From Pseudomonas bananamidigenes (GTDB lineage: Bacteria > Pseudomonadota > Gammaproteobacteria > Pseudomonadales > Pseudomonadaceae), in assembly GCF_001679645.1 (NCBI RefSeq), contig NZ_LRUN01000059.1:1-36332 (forward strand): 36,332 nucleotides of DNA. Direction: 5' to 3'. The notes beneath the pieces are model-generated. The model saw only the letters and a list, made by a program, of their open reading frames with translations. It had not been told where the DNA came from and searched no databases. This document shows positions 24,750-33,090 of this stretch, piece by piece. Both the position numbers and the translations under genes were made by a program. Numbering within the stretch: position 1 is the stretch's first letter; every line of letters starts with the position of its first letter.

Positions 24750-25475
24750 TTAGAGGCGGAACTCGTGACCCAGATACACTTCCTTCACCAGATCGTTGGC
24801 CAGGATGGTGGCGGAGTCGCCTTCGGCGATCAGCTGACCGTCGTTGACGATGTAGGCCGTTTCGCAGATGTCCAGGGTCTCGCGGACGTTGTGGTCGGTG
24901 ATCAGTACACCGATGCCCTTGGCCTTGAGGTGGTGGATGATCTGCTTGATGTCGCCCACGGAAATCGGGTCGACACCGGCGAACGGTTCGTCGAGCAGGA
25001 TGAATTTCGGTGCGGTGGCCAGCGCGCGGGCGATTTCCACCCGGCGACGCTCACCACCGGACAGGCTCATGCCGAGGTTGTCGCGGATATGGCTGATGTG
25101 GAATTCCTGCAGCAGGCTTTCCAGCTCCTTGCGACGACCAGCCTTGTCGAGTTCCTGGCGGGTTTCCAGGATGGCCATGATGTTGTCGGCGACCGACAGT
25201 TTGCGGAAGATCGACGCTTCCTGCGGCAGATAGCCGATTCCTGCCTTGGCGCGGCCGTGCATCGGCTGGTGACTGACGTCCAGGTCGTCGATCAGGACGC
25301 GGCCCTGATCGGCCTGCACGAGGCCCACGATCATGTAGAAGCAGGTGGTCTTGCCGGCGCCGTTCGGTCCGAGCAGGCCTACGATCTGACCGCTGTCGAT
25401 CGACAGGCTGACGTCGCGCACGACCTGGCGGCTTTTGTAGGCCTTGGCCAGGTGCTGAGCTTTCAGAGTTGCCAT
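24750..25475 (-). CDS. lptB: LPS export ABC transporter ATPase LptB
   Basis: 241 residues. Walker A GPNGAGKT (36-43), signature SLSGGERRRVEIARAL, Walker B FILLDEPFAGVDP and the switch His in LITDHN give a complete ABC ATPase. LptB powers LptFG to extract LPS from the inner membrane and push it along LptC-LptA to the outer membrane. Its ATG overlaps the lptA stop by one base (TAATG). It is last in the kdsD-kdsC-lptC-lptA-lptB group. Confidence 0.97.
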   Translation of the reverse strand: MATLKAQHLAKAYKSRQVVRDVSLSIDSGQIVGLLGPNGAGKTTCFYMIVGLVQADQGRVLIDDLDVSHQPMHGRAKAGIGYLPQEASIFRKLSVADNIMAILETRQELDKAGRRKELESLLQEFHISHIRDNLGMSLSGGERRRVEIARALATAPKFILLDEPFAGVDPISVGDIKQIIHHLKAKGIGVLITDHNVRETLDICETAYIVNDGQLIAEGDSATILANDLVKEVYLGHEFRL

Positions 25476-26020
25476 TACTGGGTTTTCTCGTCGGTTTTCT
25501 TCTTCGGCTGGATCACCATGTCGATGCGCGGACGGGCTTCGGTGACCTTGTTGCCGGTGGCGCGACCTGCGCTGGCGAGTTTTTTCACCGTGTCATAGAC
25601 GATCTTCTCGCCTTGAGTGGTGTTGTTGTCCTTGTCGACGACCTTGGCCTTGTCAATCAGTACGACGCGGTTTTGCTGTGCGTGGTACTGGATGGTCACG
25701 CCCCAGCCCTGGACCGGTTTCTTGTCGCCAGCGGTCTGCAGCTGTTCGAAGTAGGCCAGGTTGCCTACCGAAGTCACCACATCGATTTCGCCGGCCGGGT
25801 TGCGTGTCAGCGTCACGGTGTCGCCTTTGACGATCATCGAACCCTGGGTGATGATCACCGCGCCTTTATAAGTGGCAACGCCATTCTTGTCGTCCAGCTG
25901 GGCATCGTCGGCCTGAATGCGGATCGGCTGCTCCTGATCGTTCGGCAGAGCCCAGGCGCTCACGCTTCCCAGTGCTGCGCCCAGACTGAGCAAAATAGGG
26001 AGGGTTTTAACGAGCCTCAT
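25475..26020 (-). CDS. lptA: Periplasmic LPS-binding bridge protein LptA
   Basis: 181 residues with a signal peptide (LPILLSLGAALGSVSAWA, cleavage about residue 24-25) and an OstA/LptA beta-jellyroll: IRIQADDAQLDDKNGVATYKG split around residue 40, then repeating strands. The C-terminus is basic and polar (QPKKKTDEKTQ). It polymerises head-to-tail between LptC and LptD. AGAGGA precedes the ATG. It overlaps the end of lptC by 14 bases and the start of lptB by one. Confidence 0.95.
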   Translation of the reverse strand: MRLVKTLPILLSLGAALGSVSAWALPNDQEQPIRIQADDAQLDDKNGVATYKGAVIITQGSMIVKGDTVTLTRNPAGEIDVVTSVGNLAYFEQLQTAGDKKPVQGWGVTIQYHAQQNRVVLIDKAKVVDKDNNTTQGEKIVYDTVKKLASAGRATGNKVTEARPRIDMVIQPKKKTDEKTQ

Positions 26021-26579
26021 ACTGTCCTCTTACGTTCGATTGCAGGTGTATCCTGCTTTCCTTCAAATACGCTTTCATTCCCACGCCGGTCGATACACCG
26101 CCAGCGCCGTCGATTCTAACGGGTTGCTGGGTCTGCGCATATTGCTGCTGAGGGAACACCGTCATGCGGGTGCTGGTGATCAGGGTGTCGCGGTTCTTTT
26201 CGTCGGTACGCTTGATCCGGACCGAGTCGATCAGTTCGACCTCGGTGCCGCCGGAGTTCACTTCGCCACGCTCGCTGGTCACGTGCCACGGGAAATCGGT
26301 ACCGCGAAACATGTTCAGGTCAGGTCTGGTGACCAGTGTAATGTCGGTCGCCTTGACGTGTTCGGCCTTCTCGGACGTCATTTCGTACTGCACCTTGCCG
26401 TCTTCCAGGTACTGCAGGGTGTGGGTATTGGTCGCGTACCAGTCGATCGGGCTCTCTTCTGCCGAGACAGGAGGCTTGTCGAGGAAGCGTTCCGGGCTGA
26501 TGTTCCAGTAGCCGACTGCGCCGAAAATCGCAGCGATGCAACCGAACAGCAGTATGTTGCGAAACTTTTTGCTAAACAT
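26007..26579 (-). CDS. lptC: LPS export protein LptC
   Basis: 190 residues from ATG 26579: one N-terminal membrane helix (about 7-26, RNILLFGCIAAIFGAVGYW) and a periplasmic LptA-like jellyroll (YLEDGKVQYEMTSEKAEHV... VELIDSVRI). LptC receives LPS from LptBFG and passes it to LptA. A GTG at 26591 that overlaps the kdsC stop (GTGA) is a possible alternative start adding four residues; neither has a strong ribosome site. Confidence 0.92.
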   Translation of the reverse strand: MFSKKFRNILLFGCIAAIFGAVGYWNISPERFLDKPPVSAEESPIDWYATNTHTLQYLEDGKVQYEMTSEKAEHVKATDITLVTRPDLNMFRGTDFPWHVTSERGEVNSGGTEVELIDSVRIKRTDEKNRDTLITSTRMTVFPQQQYAQTQQPVRIDGAGGVSTGVGMKAYLKESRIHLQSNVRGQYEAR

Positions 26580-26587
26580 GGTTTGAC

Positions 26588-27112
26588 TCACAGGTACGCG
26601 TTGTTGGCCGCATCGAGGCTGCCCTGGGCGCGCAGGATCAGTTCGCAGAATTCACGGGCGGCACCTTCACCGCCGCGGGCCTGGGTGACGCCGTGGGCAT
26701 GCTCGCGCACGAAGGCAGCCGCATTGGCCACCGCCATGCCCAGCCCCACCCGGCGAATCACCGGCAGGTCGGGCAGGTCGTCACCAAGATAGGCGACCTG
26801 TTCATAGCTTAGGCCCAGTTGTTCGAGAAGGCCGTCCAGGACGACAAGTTTGTCTTCGCGCCCCTGAAACAGGTGCGGGATGCCCAGGTTTTTCGCCCGG
26901 CGCTCGACCACCGGAGTCTTGCGACCACTGATGATGGCCGTCTGTACACCGGCGTTCATCAGCATCTTGATGCCCTGGCCGTCGAGGGTGTTGAAGGTCT
27001 TGAACTCGCTGCCGTCTTCCAGGAAGTACAGGCGCCCGTCGGTCAGGACGCCGTCGACATCGAAAACCGCCAGCTTGATGGCTTTGCCGCGTTGCAGCAG
27101 ATCGGTGCTCAT
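26588..27112 (-). CDS. kdsC: Kdo-8-phosphate phosphatase KdsC
   Basis: 174 residues of the HAD superfamily without a cap domain. Motif I FDVDGVLTDG has the nucleophile Asp18 and Asp20; SGRK is motif II; the LGDDLPDLPV segment is motif IV. It dephosphorylates 3-deoxy-D-manno-octulosonate 8-phosphate to Kdo for the LPS inner core. Its ATG directly follows the kdsD stop (TAAATG) with GGAG 8 bases upstream inside kdsD. Confidence 0.95.
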   Translation of the reverse strand: MSTDLLQRGKAIKLAVFDVDGVLTDGRLYFLEDGSEFKTFNTLDGQGIKMLMNAGVQTAIISGRKTPVVERRAKNLGIPHLFQGREDKLVVLDGLLEQLGLSYEQVAYLGDDLPDLPVIRRVGLGMAVANAAAFVREHAHGVTQARGGEGAAREFCELILRAQGSLDAANNAYL

Positions 27113-28087
27113 TTACATCACTCCTGCGCGCAACAGATCGGAGAGGTTGAAGGCGCCGATCGGGCGATCGTCCTCGTCCACGACGACCAGTGCGTTGATT
27201 CGATGGTCTTCCATGATTTTAAGGGCTTCGGCGGCGAGCATCTCGGCGCGGGCGGTCTTGCCGTGTACGGTCATGACCTGATCGATGGTGGCGCTGTGAA
27301 TATCGATGCTGCGATCCAGCGTGCGACGCAGGTCGCCGTCGGTGAAGATCCCGGCGAGCCTGCCATCGGCCTCCAGAATGACAGTCATGCCCAGCCCTTT
27401 GCGGGTCATTTCCATCAATGCATCCTTGAGCAGGGTGCCGCGCTGAACCTGCGGCAATTCCTCGCCGGAATGCATGACGTTTTCCACTTTCAACAGCAGG
27501 CGGCGACCCAAAGCACCGCCGGGATGGGAGAACGCAAAGTCTTCGGCAGTGAAACCGCGGGCTTCCAGCAGCGCCACGGCCAGGGCGTCGCCCATGACCA
27601 GTGCGGCGGTGGTGGAGGAGGTGGGTGCCAGGTTCAGCGGGCAGGCTTCGTGCTCGACGTGAACGTTGAGATTGACTTCCGCGGCCTTGGCCAGTGGTGA
27701 CTGCGGGTTGCCGGTCACGCTGATCAACTGGATGCCCAGGCGTTTGATCAGCGGCAACAGCGTGACGATTTCGTTGGTGGAACCCGAATTCGACAGGGCA
27801 AGAATCACGTCGTCACGGGTGATCATGCCCATGTCGCCGTGACTGGCCTCGGCCGGATGCACAAAAAACGCCGGGGTGCCGGTGCTGGCCAGGGTGGCGG
27901 CAATCTTGTTGCCGATGTGGCCGGACTTGCCCATGCCGACCACCACGACACGGCCCTTGCTGGCCAGAATCATCTCGCAAGCGCGTACGAAATCGGCGTC
28001 GATAAGGGGCAGCAAGCCTTGTATGGCTTCCACTTCGAGGCGGATGGTGCGTTGTGCCGATTGAATCAGGTCGCTGGTTTGGCTCAT
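27113..28087 (-). CDS. kdsD: Arabinose-5-phosphate isomerase KdsD
   Basis: 324 residues: an SIS sugar-isomerase domain (about 35-185, with VVVGMGKSGHIGNKIA, SNSGSTNEI and the HEACPLNLAPTSST motif) followed by two CBS domains (about 205-324). It interconverts ribulose-5-phosphate and arabinose-5-phosphate, the first committed supply for Kdo. ATG 28087 gives the family-like MSQTSDLIQSAQR; the longer GTG start at 28150 is rejected because it would lie upstream of the likely transcription start. It is first of the kds/lpt group. Confidence 0.95.
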   Translation of the reverse strand: MSQTSDLIQSAQRTIRLEVEAIQGLLPLIDADFVRACEMILASKGRVVVVGMGKSGHIGNKIAATLASTGTPAFFVHPAEASHGDMGMITRDDVILALSNSGSTNEIVTLLPLIKRLGIQLISVTGNPQSPLAKAAEVNLNVHVEHEACPLNLAPTSSTTAALVMGDALAVALLEARGFTAEDFAFSHPGGALGRRLLLKVENVMHSGEELPQVQRGTLLKDALMEMTRKGLGMTVILEADGRLAGIFTDGDLRRTLDRSIDIHSATIDQVMTVHGKTARAEMLAAEALKIMEDHRINALVVVDEDDRPIGAFNLSDLLRAGVM

Positions 28088-28121
28088 GTCAGAAATCGTA
28101 TAGCCCGATGAAAAGGCGGCG

Positions 28122-28127
28122 ATTATA
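28122..28127 (-). promoter_or_regulatory. Candidate kdsD promoter -10 box
   Basis: The minus strand carries a perfect TATAAT (28127-28122), about 35 bases before the kdsD ATG. A good -35 at 16-18 bases is not evident (nearest GTGAGG), so activation or a weak -35 is possible. Confidence 0.45.
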
Positions 28128-28244
28128 GCGGTTATGTTGAAAAGCCTCACGCAAGTTCGACGTGCTTTGTCATTCCTCCTTGTTAAAACCTCTCAATAGA
28201 CGCTTGCGGCCTGTCATATCGCTGAACGTGGCCGGGGAGAGGCC

Positions 28245-28274
28245 TTGGGCGCTCGCCCTTTGCAGTGATATAGT
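28245..28274 (+). promoter_or_regulatory. Candidate extended -10 promoter for mlaF
   Basis: TATAGT (28269-28274) is preceded by TGA, making an extended -10, with TTGGGC (28245-28250) as a weak -35 at 18 bases. The leader of about 80 bases to mlaF contains a small hairpin, GGCTTTC/GAAAGCC (28307-28324). Confidence 0.5.
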
Positions 28275-28362
28275 TCGCCGCCAGTTCGGCCTGCCCGGGA
28301 TGTAGGGGCTTTCTCCAGAAAGCCAGGCGTCCGAGTGAGAGGCTGCATCGCAAGGAGTTTAG

Positions 28363-29175
28363 ATGAGTGCCGATAACGCCTACGCGGTCGAGCTGAAGGG
28401 AGTCTCCTTCAAGCGCGGTGCGCGGAGCATTTTCAATAACGTCGATATCCGCATCCCGCGCGGCAAGGTCACCGGAATCATGGGGCCTTCCGGGTGTGGC
28501 AAGACTACGCTGCTGCGCCTGATGGGCGCCCAGTTGCGGCCATCGCAGGGCGAGGTCTGGGTCAATGGCCAGAACCTGCCGACGCTTTCGCGCAGCGATC
28601 TGTTCGATGCGCGCAAGCATATGGGTGTGCTGTTTCAGAGCGGTGCACTGTTCACCGATCTCGATGTGTTCGAGAACGTCGCCTTTCCCCTGCGCGTTCA
28701 TACCCAATTGCCGGAAGAAATGATCCGCGACATCGTCCTGCTGAAATTGCAGGCGGTCGGCCTGCGGGGCGCCATCGAGCTGATGCCCGATGAGCTCTCC
28801 GGCGGCATGAAGCGTCGTGTAGCCCTGGCCCGGGCAATTGCCCTCGATCCGCAGATTCTCATGTATGACGAGCCGTTCGTCGGCCAGGATCCGATCGCCA
28901 TGGGCGTTCTGGTGCGTCTGATCCGTCTGCTCAACGACGCACTGGGGATCACCAGCATCGTGGTTTCCCACGATCTCGCCGAAACGGCCAGCATTGCCGA
29001 CTATATCTATGTGGTCGGTGATGGCCAGGTATTGGGGCAGGGGACGCCGGACGAACTGATGAATTCGGATGAACCGCGTATCCGTCAGTTCATGACCGGC
29101 GACCCCGATGGGCCGGTGCCGTATCACTTTCCAGCGACGGATTACCGCGCAGATCTTCTGGGGAAGCGCCGCTGA
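28363..29175 (+). CDS. mlaF: Mla phospholipid transporter ATPase MlaF
   Basis: 270 residues. Walker A GPSGCGKT (41-48), signature ELSGGMKRRVALARAI, Walker B ILMYDEPFVGQDPI and the switch VVSHDL show a complete ABC ATPase. It powers MlaFEDB at the inner membrane, returning misplaced phospholipids from the outer membrane. Called ttg2A in older Pseudomonas solvent-tolerance work. AAGGAG lies upstream of ATG 28363. The stop overlaps mlaE by one base (TGATG). Confidence 0.96.
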   Translation: MSADNAYAVELKGVSFKRGARSIFNNVDIRIPRGKVTGIMGPSGCGKTTLLRLMGAQLRPSQGEVWVNGQNLPTLSRSDLFDARKHMGVLFQSGALFTDLDVFENVAFPLRVHTQLPEEMIRDIVLLKLQAVGLRGAIELMPDELSGGMKRRVALARAIALDPQILMYDEPFVGQDPIAMGVLVRLIRLLNDALGITSIVVSHDLAETASIADYIYVVGDGQVLGQGTPDELMNSDEPRIRQFMTGDPDGPVPYHFPATDYRADLLGKRR

Positions 29176-29972
29176 TGCGAAGAATTACTTTAATGGAGCG
29201 TGTGCGCCGTTTCGGCCAGGCCGGGATCGACACCGTAGCCGTATTCGGTCGATCGACCCTGTTCCTGTTTCATGCCCTGCTCGGGCGTGGCGGTATCGGC
29301 GGCAGTTTCGGCCTGCTGGTCAAGCAGTTGCATTCGGTCGGCGTGATGTCGCTGGTGATTATCGTGGTTTCCGGGATATTCATCGGCATGGTGCTGGCGC
29401 TGCAGGGGTTCAACATCCTGTCCAGCTACGGCTCGGAACAGGCTGTCGGGCAGATGGTTGCGCTGACCCTGTTGCGTGAATTGGGCCCGGTCGTGACCGC
29501 ACTGCTGTTCGCCGGTCGCGCAGGCTCGGCACTGACGGCGGAAATCGGCAACATGAAGTCCACCGAGCAGTTGTCCAGCCTGGAAATGATCGGTGTCGAT
29601 CCGCTCAAGTACATCATTGCCCCGCGCCTGTGGGCGGGGTTCATTTCCCTGCCGGTGCTGGCGATGATCTTCAGCGTGGTCGGCATCTGGGGCGGTTCGT
29701 GGGTCGCGGTCGACTGGCTGGGGGTCTATGAAGGGTCCTACTGGGCGAACATGCAGAACAGCGTGAATTTCTCCAGCGATGTACTCAACGGCGTGATCAA
29801 AAGTATCGTTTTCGCCTTTGTCGTGACCTGGATCGCCGTATTTCAAGGCTACGACTGTGAACCCACTTCCGAGGGAATCAGCCGTGCCACCACCAAGACC
29901 GTCGTGTTCGCCTCGCTGGCAGTGCTCGGCCTGGACTTTATTCTGACCGCTTTGATGTTTGGAGATTTCTGA
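29175..29972 (+). CDS. mlaE: Mla phospholipid transporter permease MlaE
   Basis: 265 residues with about five hydrophobic segments and the MlaE-family motifs MVALTLLRELGPVVTALLFAGRAGSALTAEIG, split around residue 105, and EQLSSLEMIGVDPLKYI. It forms the membrane channel of the Mla ABC complex. Its ATG lies across the mlaF stop (TGATG). A second in-frame ATG at 29193 is possible but would shorten the N-terminus. The stop also overlaps mlaD by one base. Confidence 0.96.
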   Translation: MRRITLMERVRRFGQAGIDTVAVFGRSTLFLFHALLGRGGIGGSFGLLVKQLHSVGVMSLVIIVVSGIFIGMVLALQGFNILSSYGSEQAVGQMVALTLLRELGPVVTALLFAGRAGSALTAEIGNMKSTEQLSSLEMIGVDPLKYIIAPRLWAGFISLPVLAMIFSVVGIWGGSWVAVDWLGVYEGSYWANMQNSVNFSSDVLNGVIKSIVFAFVVTWIAVFQGYDCEPTSEGISRATTKTVVFASLAVLGLDFILTALMFGDF

Positions 29973-30439
29973 TGCAAAACCGCACCCTGGAAATCGGTGT
30001 CGGCCTGTTCCTGCTGGCAGGGATCCTGGCTTTGCTGCTGCTTGCTCTGCGGGTCAGTGGCCTGTCTCCGACTTCGACCACCGATACCTACAAGCTTTAT
30101 GCCTACTTCGACAATATCGCCGGGTTGACGGTCAGAGCCAAAGTGACCATGGCGGGTGTAACCATCGGCAAGGTCACGGCGATCGATCTGGACCGTGACA
30201 GTTTCACCGGCCGGGTGACCTTGCAGGTGGATAAAAAGGTCGACAACCTGCCGACCGACTCCACAGCGTCTATTCTGACCGCTGGCCTGTTGGGCGAGAA
30301 GTACATCGGTATCAGCGTGGGCGGGGAAGAAACCCGGCTCAAGGATGGTGGAACCATTCATGACACCCAGTCGTCACTGGTGCTGGAAGACCTGATCGGT
30401 AAATTCCTGCTCAATACCGTTAGCAAAGACGCCAAATGA
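29972..30439 (+). CDS. mlaD: Mla system MCE-domain protein MlaD
   Basis: 155 residues: one N-terminal membrane helix (about 7-28) and one MCE domain (about 38-115, YFDNIAGLTVRAKVTMAGVTIG ... AGLLGEKYIGI), then a short tail. MlaD forms a hexameric ring that carries phospholipids between MlaE and MlaC. Its ATG overlaps the mlaE stop (TGATG), and mlaC follows 11 bases after its stop. Confidence 0.95.
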   Translation: MQNRTLEIGVGLFLLAGILALLLLALRVSGLSPTSTTDTYKLYAYFDNIAGLTVRAKVTMAGVTIGKVTAIDLDRDSFTGRVTLQVDKKVDNLPTDSTASILTAGLLGEKYIGISVGGEETRLKDGGTIHDTQSSLVLEDLIGKFLLNTVSKDAK

Positions 30440-30450
30440 GGAGCTTTTGA

Positions 30451-31101
30451 ATGATCTCTATCTTGCGACGTGGCCTGTTGGTGTTGCTCGCGACACTGCC
30501 ACTGCTGGCAAATGCTGCGCCCGGTCAATCGGCGCACGATCTGGTTCAGGACACCACGAACCGGATGCTCGCCGATCTGGCAGCCAATAAAGAGAAGTAC
30601 AAGCAGGATCCGCAGGACTTTTACGCCGCGCTCAACAGCATCGTGGGGCCGGTGGTGGATGCCGAAGGCATTTCCAAAAGCATCATGACGGTCAAGTATT
30701 CGCGCAAGGCCACCCCGGCGCAGATGCAGACCTTCCAGGAAAACTTCAAGCGCGGCCTGTTCCAGTTCTACGGCAACGCCTTGCTGGAATACAACAACCA
30801 GGGCATCACCGTCGATGCGCCGAAGGATGAGTCGGGCGACCGCACCAGCGTCGGCATGACCGTCAAGGGCAACAACGGCGCGATCTATCCGGTTCAGTAC
30901 ACGCTGGAGAAGATCAACGGCGAGTGGAAGCTGCGTAACGTGATCATCAACGGCATCAACATCGGCAAGCTGTTCCGTGACCAGTTCGCCGACGCGATGC
31001 AGCGCAACGGCAACGACCTGGACAAGACCATCAACGGCTGGGCCGGTGAAGTGGCCAAGGCCAAGCAGGCTGCCGAGCAACAAGAGAAGCCGGCCCAATG
31101 A
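30451..31101 (+). CDS. mlaC: Periplasmic phospholipid-binding protein MlaC
   Basis: 216 residues with a signal peptide (RRGLLVLLATLPLLANA, cleavage about residue 22) and the MlaC fold (FQENFKRGLFQFYGNALLEY; VMIING-like strand VIINGINIGKLFRDQF). MlaC shuttles phospholipid between the MlaA-porin complex and MlaD. GAGGAG is upstream of the ATG. The C-terminus is rich in Ala/Lys/Gln. The stop overlaps the mlaB ATG by ATGA. Confidence 0.95.
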   Translation: MISILRRGLLVLLATLPLLANAAPGQSAHDLVQDTTNRMLADLAANKEKYKQDPQDFYAALNSIVGPVVDAEGISKSIMTVKYSRKATPAQMQTFQENFKRGLFQFYGNALLEYNNQGITVDAPKDESGDRTSVGMTVKGNNGAIYPVQYTLEKINGEWKLRNVIINGINIGKLFRDQFADAMQRNGNDLDKTINGWAGEVAKAKQAAEQQEKPAQ

Positions 31102-31403
31102 CCGAGTCGGCTGTTCGTCTGGACGAAGCCAGTGTGCTGCAGCTCACTGGCGTGCTGGATTATCGCACCGGCCCCGGCCTTCGGGAGCAGGGCCGGGCGC
31201 TGATCAAGTCGTGCAATGCCCCGGCACTGGTGATCGACTGCTCGGCGGTGGAGAAGTCCAGCAGCGTCGGTCTGTCGTTGCTGCTGTGCTTCATTCGTGA
31301 TGCGAAAGCCGCCGGCAAGACCGTCAGCATCCGCGAGATGCCCGAAGACATGCGTGAAATCGCTCAGGTCAGCGAACTGACCGAGCTGTTGGCGCAACCC
31401 TGA
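31098..31403 (+). CDS. mlaB: STAS-domain protein MlaB
   Basis: 101 residues, a single STAS domain with VIDCSAVEKSSSVGLSLLL (45-63). MlaB binds MlaF and stabilises the transporter. In E. coli a conserved Thr precedes the AGL motif; here Ser56 (SSVGL) is at that place by my reading. The ATGA overlap with mlaC implies coupling. It is last in the mla operon and is followed by a terminator. Confidence 0.92.
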   Translation: MTESAVRLDEASVLQLTGVLDYRTGPGLREQGRALIKSCNAPALVIDCSAVEKSSSVGLSLLLCFIRDAKAAGKTVSIREMPEDMREIAQVSELTELLAQP

Positions 31404-31419
31404 ACCCGCATCTATAAAG

Positions 31420-31472
31420 AAGCCCCCCGTCAGAGTCCTGCGCAGCGGGGTTCGCAGGCGCGGGGCTTTTTT
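31420..31472 (+). terminator. Intrinsic terminator after mlaB
   Basis: An outer stem, AGCCCC (31421-31426) with GGGGCT (31462-31467), encloses an inner stem CCTGCG/CGCAGG (31437-31442 with 31453-31458). Six Ts follow (31467-31472). It ends the mla operon 17 bases after the mlaB stop. Confidence 0.82.
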
Positions 31473-31479
31473 GTATGAT
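31451..31479 (+). promoter_or_regulatory. Candidate ibaG promoter inside the terminator arm
   Basis: -35 TTCGCA (31451-31456), 17-base spacer, -10 TATGAT (31474-31479). The -35 element lies in the 3' arm of the mlaB terminator. It would start transcription about 33 bases before ibaG. Consensus match only. Confidence 0.4.
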
Positions 31480-31518
31480 GTCCGACCCGTGCGCACAGGG
31501 CGCCGATTGAGGTTGAGC

Positions 31519-31758
31519 ATGCAGGCCGTAGAAGTTAAGAGCTTCCTTGAAGGGAAGTTGCCAGGAACGCAGGTGGAAGTCGAAGGCGAAGGCTGCAACT
31601 TTCAGCTGAACGTGATTAGCGATGAACTGGCAGCGTTGAGCCCGGTCAAGCGTCAGCAGAGCATCTATGCCCATTTGAACCCTTGGATCGCCGATGGCAG
31701 CATCCACGCGGTCACTATGAAATTTTTCAGCAGCGCGGCCTGGGCCGAGCGCACCTGA
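31519..31758 (+). CDS. ibaG: BolA-family protein IbaG (YrbA)
   Basis: 79 residues, a single BolA-like KH-type fold: EVKSFLEGKLPGTQVEVEGE opening (split about residue 12), SPVKRQQSIYAHLNPWI and the conserved IHAVTMKFFSS. BolA-family proteins partner with monothiol glutaredoxins in Fe-S handling; IbaG is linked to acid stress and envelope. ATG 31519 has GAGG 7-8 bases upstream; an upstream TTG start within the terminator is rejected. It precedes murA by 22 bases, a conserved pair. Confidence 0.9.
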   Translation: MQAVEVKSFLEGKLPGTQVEVEGEGCNFQLNVISDELAALSPVKRQQSIYAHLNPWIADGSIHAVTMKFFSSAAWAERT

Positions 31759-31780
31759 GCCCTAGGGCGTCGAGATTCTT

Positions 31781-33046
31781 ATGGATAAATTGATTATTAC
31801 CGGTGGCGCTCGTCTTGATGGCGAGATCCGCATCTCCGGGGCGAAGAACTCCGCCCTGCCGATCCTGGCCGCCACCCTGCTGTGCGATGGTCCGGTCACT
31901 GTCGGCAACCTGCCGCACCTGCACGACATCACCACCATGATCGAGCTGTTCGGCCGCATGGGCATCGAGCCTGTGATCGACGAAAAGCTCAGTGTCGAAA
32001 TCGACCCGCGCACCATCAAGACCCTGGTCGCTCCGTACGAGCTGGTGAAAACCATGCGCGCGTCGATCCTGGTGCTCGGCCCGATGGTCGCACGTTTCGG
32101 CGAAGCCGAAGTCGCCCTGCCTGGCGGTTGCGCCATCGGCTCGCGTCCGGTGGATCTGCACATCCGTGGCCTGGAAGCCATGGGTGCGATCATCGACGTC
32201 GAAGGCGGTTACATCAAGGCCAAGGCCCCCGAAGGCGGTCTGCGTGGCGCGCACTTCTTCTTCGATACCGTCAGCGTGACCGGTACCGAGAACATCATGA
32301 TGGCCGCCGCCCTTGCCAAGGGCCGCAGCGTATTGCAGAACGCCGCCCGCGAGCCTGAAGTGGTCGACCTGGCGAACTTCCTGAATGCCATGGGCGCCAA
32401 GGTGTCCGGCGCCGGCACCGACACCATCACCATCGATGGCGTCGAGCGCCTGGGTTCGGCCTTCTTCAAGGTCATGCCTGACCGTATCGAAACCGGCACC
32501 TACCTGGTGGCCGCAGCGGTCACCGGCGGTCGCGTGAAGGTCAAGGACACCGATCCGACCATCCTCGAAGCCGTTCTGGAAAAACTCCGTGAAGCCGGCG
32601 CAGAAATCACCACCGGTGAAGACTGGATCGAGCTGAACATGCACGGCAAGCGCCCGAAGGCGGTCAACGTGCGCACCGCGCCGTACCCGGCGTTCCCGAC
32701 CGATATGCAGGCGCAGTTCATCTCGCTCAACGCCATTGCCGAAGGCACCGGTGCAGTGATCGAGACGATCTTCGAAAACCGCTTCATGCACGTGTACGAA
32801 CTGCACCGCATGGGCGCCAAAATTCAGGTTGAAGGCAATACCGCCATCGTGACCGGCGCTGAACTGCTCAAGGGCGCGCCAGTGATGGCGACCGACCTGC
32901 GGGCTTCGGCCAGCCTGGTGATCTCGGCGCTGATGGCCGAAGGCGATACCCTGATCGACCGCATCTACCACATCGACCGTGGTTATGAGTGCATCGAGGA
33001 AAAACTGCAGATGCTGGGCGCGAAGATCCGTCGCGTTCCGGGCTAG
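31781..33046 (+). CDS. murA: UDP-N-acetylglucosamine 1-carboxyvinyltransferase MurA
   Basis: 421 residues of the EPT/RTPC-like fold. Lys22-Asn23 (SGAKNSALP) are substrate-binding; Cys117 in LPGGCAIGSRPVDLH is the catalytic residue alkylated by fosfomycin, so the enzyme should be fosfomycin-sensitive. MurA transfers enolpyruvate to UDP-GlcNAc, the first committed step of peptidoglycan synthesis. The ribosome site is weak (GAGA). It lies between ibaG and hisG. Confidence 0.97.
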   Translation: MDKLIITGGARLDGEIRISGAKNSALPILAATLLCDGPVTVGNLPHLHDITTMIELFGRMGIEPVIDEKLSVEIDPRTIKTLVAPYELVKTMRASILVLGPMVARFGEAEVALPGGCAIGSRPVDLHIRGLEAMGAIIDVEGGYIKAKAPEGGLRGAHFFFDTVSVTGTENIMMAAALAKGRSVLQNAAREPEVVDLANFLNAMGAKVSGAGTDTITIDGVERLGSAFFKVMPDRIETGTYLVAAAVTGGRVKVKDTDPTILEAVLEKLREAGAEITTGEDWIELNMHGKRPKAVNVRTAPYPAFPTDMQAQFISLNAIAEGTGAVIETIFENRFMHVYELHRMGAKIQVEGNTAIVTGAELLKGAPVMATDLRASASLVISALMAEGDTLIDRIYHIDRGYECIEEKLQMLGAKIRRVPG

Positions 33047-33090
33047 TCGCTGCATCGGGGCACAGGGAAGTGTCCGTTGAATTCGTTTCG

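Noticed and set aside
28148..28180. Mini-ORF of 8 codons after AAGGAGGA on the minus strand upstream of kdsD
   Set aside because: The ribosome site is too close to its ATG, and it lies upstream of the likely kdsD transcription start.
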